From Syntrophaceae bacterium (GTDB lineage: Bacteria; Desulfobacterota; Syntrophia; Syntrophales; UBA5619), in contig CAKKRN010000194.1 of the NCBI GenBank assembly GCA_919902745.1, forward strand, positions 1 to 6,545: a stretch of DNA of 6,545 bases, read 5' to 3'. The notes below the pieces were generated by a model, which saw only the letters and a program-made list of their open reading frames with translations, was not told the origin of the DNA and searched no databases. Each line of letters opens with the position of its first letter. The first letter of the stretch is position 1. Both the position numbers and the translations under genes were made by a program. Positions 1 through 5,368 of the stretch are shown piece after piece.

Positions 1-124
1 AATTTGTATTGGAGTTGAAAGGCGGGTCCAGGTAAACGAGATCAACCGTCTCGTCCTTCACGTAGCGGCGGAGAATGTCCAGGTTGTCCCCGTAGTAGAG
101 CAGGTTCCTTGAGCCTTCCGTCAT
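1..124 (-). CDS. Site-specific DNA methyltransferase, N-terminal fragment (runs off left edge)
   Basis: Only the first 41 codons are present. The protein begins MTEGSRNLLYYGDNLDILRR and reaches a DPPF catalytic motif at residues 33-36 (YLDPPFNSN), the motif IV signature of adenine-N6/cytosine-N4 amino-methyltransferases. Motif IV this close to the N-terminus, ahead of any SAM-binding FxGxG motif, is the order seen in beta-class enzymes such as type III Mod subunits and many solitary methyltransferases. The start is ATG at 124-122, with a purine-rich AAGGGGGA about 10 nt upstream as ribosome binding site. A small ORF overlaps this start by ATGA. Methylation target, and whether a restriction partner exists, cannot be told because the rest lies outside the window. 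The family call is secure; the subtype is inference. Confidence 0.88.
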   Translation of the reverse strand, partial: MTEGSRNLLYYGDNLDILRRYVKDETVDLVYLDPPFNSNTN

Positions 125-198
125 GACGCCGTTCCCCCTTTGATGTATTTCGTAAAGCCCTTCCCGGCCGGGTCCATGATAAACAGCGACGTATTCAT
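121..198 (-). CDS. Possible 25-aa small ORF coupled to the methyltransferase
   Basis: A short ORF (MNTSLFIMDPAGKGFTKYIK, then GGTAS) ends in TGA that overlaps the methyltransferase ATG as ATGA. Its own ATG lies 1 nt after the TGA of another open stretch (203-262) whose reading VGFRLFRERGYELVTFPQYL looks protein-like but has no good start. No convincing Shine-Dalgarno precedes the ATG. It may be a translationally coupled leader peptide, or the last piece of a gene broken by frameshifts upstream of the methyltransferase. I do not recognise the peptide. The overlap is what is seen; the function is unknown. Confidence 0.25.
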   Translation of the reverse strand: MNTSLFIMDPAGKGFTKYIKGGTAS

Positions 199-397
199 AT
201 CATAAATACTGAGGAAATGTCACCAATTCATAGCCCCTCTCTCGGAACAGCCGGAAACCGACCAAGGTCGAGGCGCGTCGAGTGAACCCCGATCAGAACG
301 TGCTCCACGTCAGCATCCTAATCCTATGAGGATTATAATAAGCGATCGCTGGAATTGAAGCGAAAAGTCGGTTTCAAAACGATGATCGAACGTCAAA
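125..397. other. Intergenic region with possible gene remnant
   Basis: No full gene is supported here. Besides the small ORF at its left end, minus-strand frames give protein-like stretches interrupted by stops: roughly 240-310 reads EHVLIGVHSTRLDLGR in one frame, and 203-262 reads GFRLFRERGYELVTFP in another. These could be one decayed coding sequence with frameshifts, but I recognise no family. The right part holds a palindrome and a TATAAT candidate, listed separately. The longer open frame at 310-651 is only an out-of-frame shadow of the toxin gene. Confidence 0.4.
319..354 (-). promoter_or_regulatory. Candidate promoter with overlapping inverted repeat, facing the methyltransferase
   Basis: On the minus strand a perfect TATAAT occupies 337-332. 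A weak -35-like TTCAAT lies 16 nt upstream (359-354). An inverted repeat TAATCC-TATGA-GGATTA at 319-335 overlaps the -10 box and extends into the expected transcription start, an operator-like arrangement. The site points toward the small ORF and methyltransferase, about 200 nt away. Alternatively the repeat is a hairpin downstream of the toxin gene, but no T-tract follows it. Confidence 0.3.
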
Positions 398-688
398 TCA
401 TACGAGGCGGTTGCGAATCCAGGCCGGGTCGCGCCTGCAATCGAGTACGGCATAGACCCGAATGACCTTATCCTGAATCCGATAATAGACGATAAAGGGA
501 AATCGTTTGGCGAGAAGTCGGTGATAGCCGAAGTGCATTGCATGAATCCCGGCATAAAGATGCAGCGATTCAAGGTCTGAGAAGAGGGAATCGAGGAAGT
601 ACTGACCGAGTCCTTGTAATTGTCTCTCGTAGAAGGCATAACCGTCGACAAGATCTTTCTCGGCTTCGTCGAGGATCTCGATTCTCAT
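398..688 (-). CDS. RelE/ParE-superfamily toxin of a type II toxin-antitoxin pair
   Basis: A 96-aa protein of the compact RelE/ParE fold. N-terminal helices begin at EAEKDLVDGYAFYERQL (residues 8-24). The C-terminal strands run YHRLLAKRFPFIVYYRI (55-71) and KVIRVYAVLDCRRDPAWI (74-91), the pattern usual for this superfamily. RelE members cut mRNA on the ribosome and ParE members poison DNA gyrase; sequence alone does not say which applies, although the RRDPAWI ending is common in ParE/RelE proteins paired with addiction-module antitoxins. It is the second gene of a minus-strand operon. Its ATG (688-686) overlaps the antitoxin stop as ATGA, and AGGAAA at 702-697 gives a ribosome binding site 8 nt upstream. 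Antitoxin-first order with coupled translation is the classic arrangement. The gene looks intact. Confidence 0.9.
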   Translation of the reverse strand: MRIEILDEAEKDLVDGYAFYERQLQGLGQYFLDSLFSDLESLHLYAGIHAMHFGYHRLLAKRFPFIVYYRIQDKVIRVYAVLDCRRDPAWIRNRLV

Positions 689-903
689 CGGATGGCTTTC
701 CTGATCCTCTCCTTGACTTCATCCAGCGGGGAAAATGCGGCCTTGCCTTCGCTGACGCGCTTTTCCCTCGCCGACAGAACCTCCCCGTGCCAGGACGGAG
801 ACGGCACGGCCTCGGGGGTGCGGCCGAGGTCTTCCCACAATCGCTCCATCGCCGCCAGCTTGTCCGCAACCGTCATCTGATCAAGATTCAAAGCTAATTC
901 CAT
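685..903 (-). CDS. Antitoxin, addiction-module component family (unstable antitoxin)
   Basis: A 72-aa acidic/helical protein matching the addiction-module component family often paired with RelE/ParE toxins. It has an N-terminal helix with TVADKLAAMERLWEDL (residues 11-26), then the family hallmark PSWHGEVL (36-43), the helix REKRVSEGKAAF (46-57) and a closing charged helix DEVKERIRKAI. It should bind and neutralise the toxin encoded immediately downstream and probably repress its own promoter; both are family knowledge. The start is ATG at 903-901, preceded by a near-perfect AGGAGGTGA Shine-Dalgarno (920-912), so it is expected to be translated more strongly than the toxin. The stop overlaps the toxin start. 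Confidence 0.9.
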   Translation of the reverse strand: MELALNLDQMTVADKLAAMERLWEDLGRTPEAVPSPSWHGEVLSAREKRVSEGKAAFSPLDEVKERIRKAIR

Positions 904-941
904 ACGCTTTCACCTCCTATGAACACGCCGCTTTCAGTTAA

Positions 942-970
942 AACTTATCCTATCCGCACCAAAACTTCAA
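942..970 (-). promoter_or_regulatory. Candidate promoter/operator of the ParE-type toxin-antitoxin operon
   Basis: Minus strand: TTGAAG (970-965), a 17-nt spacer, then TAAGTT (947-942), a modest sigma70-like pair about 40 nt upstream of the antitoxin start. The heptamer AAAACTT occurs as a direct repeat at 940-946 and 961-967 (plus-strand reading). The copies are offset by exactly 21 bp, about two helical turns, and overlap the -10 and -35 hexamers. That is a plausible autoregulation site. Confidence 0.35.
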
Positions 971-1041
971 TACCATAATTAGACCGGATTTCATCGATTT
1001 TACTTCTTGTTCACCATTTACTTCCATTGGGCGCGAAGTCC

Positions 1042-1050
1042 TGCTATATA
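1042..1050 (+). promoter_or_regulatory. Candidate extended -10 promoter for the ABC-F gene
   Basis: TGC followed by TATATA gives an extended -10 element; the -35 region (TTCCAT at 1022-1027, 17-nt spacer) is poor. Transcription would start near 1057, about 35 nt before the TTG at 1093. If real, the alternative TTG start at 1027 would lie upstream of the transcript, favouring the shorter protein. A perfect palindrome AAAATCGATTTT (1060-1071) lies in the predicted leader. Confidence 0.35.
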
Positions 1051-1092
1051 CGGCGCCGGAAAATCGATTTTTCGCATGAGGAATCAGGAACC

Positions 1093-3246
1093 TTGATTTA
1101 TCTTCGGGACATCAGCCTTTCGTTCGCCGACCGGAAGATCTTCGAGAAGATCAACTGGACGATCACCGACCGCGGCCGGGTCGGCCTCGTCGGCGACAAC
1201 GGCACCGGCAAGACGACGATGCTGCGGGCGATCCTCGGGAGCGTCGATCTCGACGGCGGGACAATCGAGATCCCCGACCGGAAAAGGATGTCGATCGGCT
1301 ACCTCCCCCAGGACCTGGTAGAGCTTGAACCCATCCCTCTGCTGGATTATCTCCGGGAAAAGAGCGGTATCGCCGAACTGGAGGAAGAGCTCAAACGCTG
1401 TGAGGAGGCCCTCTCCGCCTCCGCCGCCGACGACCCGGACCACGAGAAGCTCCTGAAGGAGTACGAGACCGCCGTCGCCCGCTTCCAGGCGAAGGACGGC
1501 TACGCCTTCGCGGCGCAGGCCAAGCAGATGCTCGCCGGCTTCGGGTTCCGGGAGAAGGATTTCGGGAAAAACTGCGCCGATTTCTCCGGCGGCTGGAAGA
1601 TGCGGATCATGCTCGCCGTCATCCTGCTGTCGAAGCCGGACATCATGCTTTTGGACGAGCCGACCAACCACCTCGACACCGAAAGCCTGGAGTGGATGGA
1701 GAGCTGGCTGAAGGACTACCCCGGCACGATCGTCACGATCGCCCACGACCGCGTCTTTCTCGACAAGATCGTCACCGTGATCGCCGAGCTTGCCAACCGG
1801 ACGATCACCCTCTACAAGGGGAACTTCTCCTACTACCTGGCCGAGAAGGAGCGGCGCCGCGAGGCCCTCAAAAAGGAGATGGAGCTCCAGCGGGCGGAGA
1901 TCAAGCGGATCAAGGAGTTCATCGAGCGGTTCCGCTACAAGGCGACAAAGTCCAGCCAGGTCCAGAGCCGCGTGAAGATGCTGGAAAAGTTTAAGGTCCT
2001 CCAGGAGGAGGGGGGTGGAAAAACCGTCACAATCCGCTTCCCCGAAAGCCCCCGCAGCGGCAAGGAGGTCCTTTCGGTCATCCGATTCGCGAAATCCTAC
2101 GGGGATCTCACCGTTTTTCACGACCTCAACTTCACGCTCTACCGCGGGGAAAAGGCGGCCGTCGTCGGGGTGAACGGCGCGGGGAAATCGACCCTCTCCC
2201 GGATTCTAAGCGGCGCCGAGGCGCCCACCGCGGGCGAGGTCGCCTGCGGCCTGAACGTAAAGATGGCCTTCTTCTCCCAGGAGAGCGCCCAGAACCTGAA
2301 CTACCAGCGGACGATCTGGGAGGAAGTCGGCGCCGCGGGGACCCGGAGCAACGACCAGGAGCGGCGGAACCTCCTGGGGGCCTTTCTCTTCTCCGGCGAC
2401 GACGTCTATAAGCCAATCTCCGTCCTCTCCGGCGGCGAGAAGTCGCGACTAGCGCTGTTGAAAATTTTGCTGACAGACACGAACCTGCTGATCCTCGATG
2501 AGCCGACAAACCACCTGGATATAAAGACACGGGAGATCTTCCAGAACGCCCTGCTCAACTACCGCGGAACGATCCTGATCGTCTCCCACGACCGCTATTT
2601 TCTCGATTGTCTGGTCGGCCGCGTCTTCGAACTCCGGGACGGCGTCTGCCACGAATATCGGGGCAATTATTCCTACTTCATCGAAAAGCGCCGCGAGGAG
2701 CAAAACGCGGCCCTGACGCCGCCCTCCCCCGCGTCCGGTTCGCCAGCGGGATCTGCGGGCGCCGCAACGCCGCCGACCGGGGCTGAGGCCAAGGACGGCT
2801 CATCGCAAAAGGCGGGGGCGTCAACGCCCGCCTGGTCCGCGATGGACGCCGAAACGGCCGGCAAAAAAACGGACGAGGGGAGTTGCAAGTCCGCCGACGG
2901 GACCGGCCGGAAACCAGGTGCAGGTGGCCGGAAGCCGGAGGAACGGAGCCGCAAGACGAAGGAGGGAAAAAGGCAGGAGGCCGAGGAGCGCAACCGGATC
3001 TCGCGGGCGACCTCGTCCCTCCGCGAGAAGCTAACCGCCACCGAGGAGCGGATAGCCGCCCTGGAAACCAAGCAGAAGGAGGACGAGCTGATCCTCTGCG
3101 AACCGGAGATCTACAAGGAGCCGGAGCGGATCAAACAGCTCAACCAGGAGCTAAAGGCGATCGCGGCGGAGTTGGAAGACCTCTACTACCAATGGAACGA
3201 CCTGACGCTGAGAATCGAGGCGATGGAAGATTCCCCGCGGGGGTGA
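1093..3246 (+). CDS. ABC-F family ATPase (ribosome-associated, two ABC domains, Uup-like C-terminus)
   Basis: A soluble tandem ABC ATPase without membrane segments, of the ABC-F class that acts at the ribosomal E site (family knowledge). Numbered from TTG 1093 (717 aa). First ABC domain: Walker A GDNGTGKTT 34-42, signature FSGGW 164-168, Walker B LDEPTNHLD 187-195, H-loop His 218. The P-site-tRNA-interacting linker is a charged helical pair, about 242-305. Second ABC domain: GVNGAGKST 359-367, LSGGE 445-449, LDEPTNHLD 468-476. Residues 537-634 are a low-complexity Ala/Gly/Pro/Lys-rich stretch, followed by a coiled-coil tail (635-717) like the C-terminal domain of Uup. I prefer TTG 1093 (MIYLRDISLSF) because it matches usual ABC-F N-termini and has GAGGA 10 nt upstream. 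The in-frame TTG at 1027 adds 22 unlikely residues. Both ATPase sites look intact. Specific role (EttA-, Uup- or resistance-like) is not determined. Confidence 0.93.
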   Translation: MIYLRDISLSFADRKIFEKINWTITDRGRVGLVGDNGTGKTTMLRAILGSVDLDGGTIEIPDRKRMSIGYLPQDLVELEPIPLLDYLREKSGIAELEEELKRCEEALSASAADDPDHEKLLKEYETAVARFQAKDGYAFAAQAKQMLAGFGFREKDFGKNCADFSGGWKMRIMLAVILLSKPDIMLLDEPTNHLDTESLEWMESWLKDYPGTIVTIAHDRVFLDKIVTVIAELANRTITLYKGNFSYYLAEKERRREALKKEMELQRAEIKRIKEFIERFRYKATKSSQVQSRVKMLEKFKVLQEEGGGKTVTIRFPESPRSGKEVLSVIRFAKSYGDLTVFHDLNFTLYRGEKAAVVGVNGAGKSTLSRILSGAEAPTAGEVACGLNVKMAFFSQESAQNLNYQRTIWEEVGAAGTRSNDQERRNLLGAFLFSGDDVYKPISVLSGGEKSRLALLKILLTDTNLLILDEPTNHLDIKTREIFQNALLNYRGTILIVSHDRYFLDCLVGRVFELRDGVCHEYRGNYSYFIEKRREEQNAALTPPSPASGSPAGSAGAATPPTGAEAKDGSSQKAGASTPAWSAMDAETAGKKTDEGSCKSADGTGRKPGAGGRKPEERSRKTKEGKRQEAEERNRISRATSSLREKLTATEERIAALETKQKEDELILCEPEIYKEPERIKQLNQELKAIAAELEDLYYQWNDLTLRIEAMEDSPRG

Positions 3247-3336
3247 TCGTGGCGACGTTTTACTTTACCCTTGGTTCCATGCCGCCCACACCCTTGAATG
3301 GGAAATGGCGAAGGAGTAAGCGGAAAAACAGTTGTG

Positions 3337-3379
3337 GTGCGGAGAATGTATGCTATAATCTCCGCACGGGGTGCGGAGA
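3337..3379 (+). promoter_or_regulatory. Fic-gene promoter with three 9-bp operator half-sites
   Basis: An extended -10, TGC plus perfect TATAAT, lies at 3351-3359; the -35 is weak (TTGTGG, 3332-3337). Three exact copies of GTGCGGAGA surround it: direct at 3337-3345, inverted (TCTCCGCAC) at 3359-3367, direct at 3371-3379. Copies 1 and 2 form an inverted repeat with 13 nt between arms holding the -10; copies 2 and 3 form a palindrome with a 3-nt centre over the expected start site. The 13-mer GGTGCGGAGAATG is repeated exactly at 3336-3348 and 3370-3382, the second copy including the start codon. Strong operator candidate. Confidence 0.8.
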
Positions 3380-4489
3380 ATGAGTCTTTATATCCATGAA
3401 AGGGAGGATTGGCCTCGGTTCCGCTGGAACCAGGCGAGATTAGCCGGTCGGCTTTCCGCCGTACATCACAGGCAGGGACGACTTCTCGGACGGATGGAGA
3501 CGCTGGGGTTTCCGCTGCGCGCTGAAACCGTTTTGCACACCCTGACGTTGGATGTCCTGAAATCCTCGGAGATCGAAGGGGAGAGGCTCAATATGGCGCA
3601 GGTGCGTTCCTCCATCGCCCGGCGTCTCGGCATGGATATCGGGGTGGCGGTGGCGGTGAGCAGAAACGTCGAGGGTGTGGTTGAGATGATGCTCGACGCA
3701 ACGCAGAACTATGACAAACCCCTGACTGAGGAAAGATTGTTCGGCTGGCATGCTTCGCTCTTTCCAACCGGATACAGCGGGATGCGCAAAATCAAGGTCG
3801 GAACCTGGCGCGACGATGCGAAAGGGCCAATGCAGGTTGTCTCGGGTCCGATCGGTCACGATCATGTCCATTTTGAAGCTCCCACCGCCATTCGACTGGC
3901 GAGGGAAATGACGGTCTTTCTCGACTGGTTCAACGGCGACGATGGTACGGATCTCGTCTTGCGGGCTGGTATCGGCCACCTCTGGTTCGTAACCATCCAC
4001 CCTTTTGAAGACGGTAACGGGCGCATCGCGCGCGCCATCGCCGATATGACGCTGGCTCGATCGGAACAAAGCGCACAGCGTTTCTACAGTATGTCGGCGC
4101 AGATCCTGCGGGAGCGGAATCTCTACTACAGAACGCTGGAGGATGTACAACAGGGAACGCTTGACATTACAGCGGGACTGGAATGGTTCCTAGACTGCCT
4201 GAGCCGTGCTTTTGATGACGTGGAAGAGACACTGGCGACTCTGTTCAGGAAGTCCCGCTTCTGGCAATCTTGCTCCACCTTGTCGCTCAACGACCGCCAG
4301 CGGTTGATTCTCAACAAGCTGCTGGACGGTTTCGAAGGCAAGCTGACATCATCAAGATGGGCTAAACTGGCTAAGTGTTCGCAAGACACGGCTTTGCGGG
4401 ATATTCAGTATCTTGTGGAACGCTCCATCTTGAGGAAAGACCCCTCCGGCGGCCGCAGCACGAATTATCACCTGATCGAGAGAGGATAG
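3380..4489 (+). CDS. Fic-domain protein, self-inhibited (class II-like), with C-terminal winged helix
   Basis: Fic proteins usually transfer AMP from ATP to target hydroxyls. In this 369-aa protein the catalytic loop is complete: HPFEDGNGRIAR at 207-218, with His207 as base. An N-terminal SSEIEG (62-67) fits the inhibitory (S/T)xxxE(G/N) motif, whose Glu66 would block the ATP site; being N-terminal to the core makes it class II-like. The start, IHEREDWPRFRW then a helical region with HHRQGRLLGRMETLGF, resembles the DUF4172 domain found on many Fic proteins. A flap region (KGPMQVVSGP) precedes the core. Residues about 303-366 read as a winged helix (NDRQRLILNKLLDG, then TALRDIQYLVERSIL), suggesting DNA binding. 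ATG 3380 is chosen over GTG 3371 because MSLYIHE matches family starts and GTG would sit almost on the transcription start. The leader is very short, with GGAG only 1 nt away, so translation initiation may be atypical. Confidence 0.93.
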   Translation: MSLYIHEREDWPRFRWNQARLAGRLSAVHHRQGRLLGRMETLGFPLRAETVLHTLTLDVLKSSEIEGERLNMAQVRSSIARRLGMDIGVAVAVSRNVEGVVEMMLDATQNYDKPLTEERLFGWHASLFPTGYSGMRKIKVGTWRDDAKGPMQVVSGPIGHDHVHFEAPTAIRLAREMTVFLDWFNGDDGTDLVLRAGIGHLWFVTIHPFEDGNGRIARAIADMTLARSEQSAQRFYSMSAQILRERNLYYRTLEDVQQGTLDITAGLEWFLDCLSRAFDDVEETLATLFRKSRFWQSCSTLSLNDRQRLILNKLLDGFEGKLTSSRWAKLAKCSQDTALRDIQYLVERSILRKDPSGGRSTNYHLIERG

Positions 4490-4490
4490 C

Positions 4491-4508
4491 AAAGGGGACA
4501 GATTTATT
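4491..4508 (+). repeat. REP-like 18-bp repeat, left copy
   Basis: AAAGGGGACAGATTTATT starts 2 nt after the Fic stop codon. Its exact reverse complement is at 5369-5386. Sequences of this type (AGGGGACAGATTTATT) are familiar to me as intergenic repeats associated with REP-associated tyrosine transposases (IS200-like) in delta- and gamma-proteobacteria. That assignment is from memory, not from a search. No transposase lies between the copies. Confidence 0.75.
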
Positions 4509-4618
4509 GCGGGGTGAAATATAATCTCACCGCGAAAAAGGAATACCTTATCAAATTGAAGGAACCTGATTTCAAGCGGCAATCCTCACCTCAATTCAGA
4601 ACTGAAAAACATTGACTT

Positions 4619-4634
4619 GTAGGTGGCACCTACG
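4619..4634 (+). promoter_or_regulatory. Orphan palindrome next to a -35-like TTGACT
   Basis: GTAGGTGGCACCTAC is a perfect 15-bp odd palindrome (7-bp arms, 1-nt centre) immediately after TTGACT (4613-4618). This is how small HTH-repressor operators often sit over a -35 element. No convincing -10 follows at 16-18 nt and no credible gene lies downstream on the plus strand. Alternatively GCACC/GGTGC (4627-4643) followed by T-rich sequence could be a weak terminator for the Fic gene. Confidence 0.35.
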
Positions 4635-4683
4635 ATCGGTGCATTTCTTTTTTTCTTCGATCAATCCTGCGCAATACTGGTTG

Positions 4684-4705
4684 AAAGCTGCTTCGCAAGC
4701 GCTTT
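4684..4705 (-). terminator. Hairpin just past the RelE-like toxin gene
   Basis: AAAGC and GCTTT enclose GCTT-CGC-AAGC with one bulged T, giving a nine-pair stem with a 3-nt loop, 17 nt beyond the toxin stop. No U-tract follows on the minus strand, so it is at best a weak or Rho-assisted terminator or an RNA-stabilising hairpin. Confidence 0.3.
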
Positions 4706-4722
4706 CCCCATAATTTCCGTTC

Positions 4723-5034
4723 TCATTTATCATAGACATGATCATGGGGGCCAAGCTGGACGAACTTTACTGTTTCATCTGAACAGCTTGAACAATCATG
4801 ACAACGGACAATCCCATCATCCCCTCTTCGCCGGCAAATCAGGCAATAGAGGTAAATGATGAGGAAATTTTTCTTCACCGGGACGCTGTAATAACCGCGT
4901 AAATTTCCCTTCAAGGGTTCACCGAGTCCGACGGGATTCGTGAGAATCATATCCACCTTTTTCTGGACGATCTTTTTCAGGGCTGAGTGTTTTTTCAGAG
5001 AATCGCCAAAGTCATCGCTGAAAAAGGCAATCAT
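4723..5034 (-). CDS. RelE-like toxin with a five-cysteine insert
   Basis: A 103-aa toxin of RelE/ParE superfamily type, partner of the ribbon-helix-helix protein upstream. Helices cover FSDDFGDSLKKHSALKKIVQ (5-24) and the following KKVDMIL. LRGYYSVPVKKNFLIIYLY (45-63) corresponds to the central strands, and ETVKFVQLGPHDHVY (87-101) to the last strand, with the LGPHD ending common in one RelE-like subgroup. Between these strands is an insert with Cys64, 67, 78, 81 and 84: two CxxC pairs 10 residues apart plus one further Cys, resembling a small zinc-binding knuckle. I recall related RelE-like proteins with such cysteines, so this is probably a subgroup trait. The ATG overlaps the antitoxin stop as ATGA, and GAGG lies about 7 nt upstream. 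Ribonuclease activity is inferred from the family; the catalytic residues were not resolved. Confidence 0.85.
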   Translation of the reverse strand: MIAFFSDDFGDSLKKHSALKKIVQKKVDMILTNPVGLGEPLKGNLRGYYSVPVKKNFLIIYLYCLICRRRGDDGIVRCHDCSSCSDETVKFVQLGPHDHVYDK

Positions 5035-5285
5035 CTGAAGACCTCATCGTAACTCGACCACTTCGTTTCACCGGACTGGATCTTCGCCATCGTCGCCAGC
5101 AGACTGTCTCTGAATCCGGGATCAGCAAGGATAACCTGCATGGGGTCATCTTCATGGACCCGCTTCAGATTCAGAATAAATTGTGTAAAGACCTCCGAAA
5201 CCGTCGTTCTCTGTTTCGATGCGTAAAGCTTCGCATATTCGATAAGGTCCTGATCCATTGTGATGTTGATTTTACTCTTCTGCAT
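5031..5285 (-). CDS. Ribbon-helix-helix antitoxin
   Basis: An 84-aa protein with an N-terminal ribbon-helix-helix: strand KINITMD (5-11), helix A DQDLIEYAKLYASK (11-24), helix B TVSEVFTQFILNLKR (28-42). The C-terminal half (43-84), including DPMQVILADPGFRDSLL, probably wraps the toxin. It resembles the DUF6364-type antitoxins. RHH dimers insert the strand into DNA, so it likely represses its own promoter through the CATGAT sites upstream. An in-frame GTG at 5297-5295 would lie within the Shine-Dalgarno itself, so ATG at 5285-5283 is chosen, with GGGAGG (5302-5297) about 11 nt upstream. The stop overlaps the toxin start (ATGA), implying coupled translation. Confidence 0.86.
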   Translation of the reverse strand: MQKSKINITMDQDLIEYAKLYASKQRTTVSEVFTQFILNLKRVHEDDPMQVILADPGFRDSLLATMAKIQSGETKWSSYDEVFR

Positions 5286-5301
5286 CGTTAGCGACACCTC
5301 C

Positions 5302-5351
5302 CATGATTAGGATCATGCGCATGATATACGCCCTATGTGCGTCCTCGTCAA
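5302..5351 (-). promoter_or_regulatory. Promoter and triple CATGAT operator of the RHH/RelE operon
   Basis: Minus strand: TTGACG (5351-5346), a 17-nt spacer, then TATATC (5328-5323), a good sigma70-like promoter with a leader of about 30 nt. A perfect 14-bp palindrome ATCATGCGCATGAT (5312-5325) overlaps the -10. A third half-site CATGAT at 5302-5307 continues the series (plus strand: CATGAT 5302, ATCATG 5312, CATGAT 5320), with centres about 10 and 8 bp apart. This fits cooperative binding of RHH dimers. Confidence 0.7.
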
Positions 5352-5368
5352 GAGAGAAAAAGAGGGAA

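Larger units (their letters stand above)
4490..4722. other. Convergent intergenic region: REP-like end, palindromes, no supported gene
   Basis: This lies between the ends of the Fic gene and the RelE-like toxin gene. It contains an 18-bp repeat, a TATAAT embedded in GGTGA/TCACC arms (4513-4531), a 15-bp palindrome after TTGACT (4613-4634), a T-rich tract (4645-4657) and a hairpin (4684-4705). A 33-codon GTG-initiated frame at 4514-4615 is open but has no ribosome binding site and is not recognised. It may be remnant sequence of a lost gene or mobile element. Confidence 0.5.

Noticed and set aside
343..350. GCGATCGC octamer, reminiscent of the HIP1 repeat of cyanobacteria
   Set aside because: A single occurrence of a short palindrome in GC-rich DNA; the rest of the window does not look cyanobacterial.
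1084..2121. 345-codon open frame antisense to the ABC-F gene
   Set aside because: A mirror frame of a GC-rich coding sequence; the plus strand encodes unmistakable Walker A, signature and Walker B motifs here.
3247..3335. Possible terminator between the ABC-F and Fic genes
   Set aside because: Only imperfect, short complementarity (CCGCCCA with TGGGAAATGGCG) and no T-tract; not strong enough to call.
3440..4150. 236-codon antisense frame within the Fic gene
   Set aside because: The plus strand carries the intact Fic motif; the antisense reading shows no family features.
4514..4615. 33-codon GTG-initiated frame (KYNLTAKKEYLIKLKEPDF)
   Set aside because: No Shine-Dalgarno, no recognised family, and its start lies within an inverted repeat; kept only as possible remnant sequence.
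4623..4859. 78-codon plus-strand frame overlapping the end of the RelE-like gene
   Set aside because: Low-complexity, overlaps the toxin coding sequence and has no ribosome binding site.
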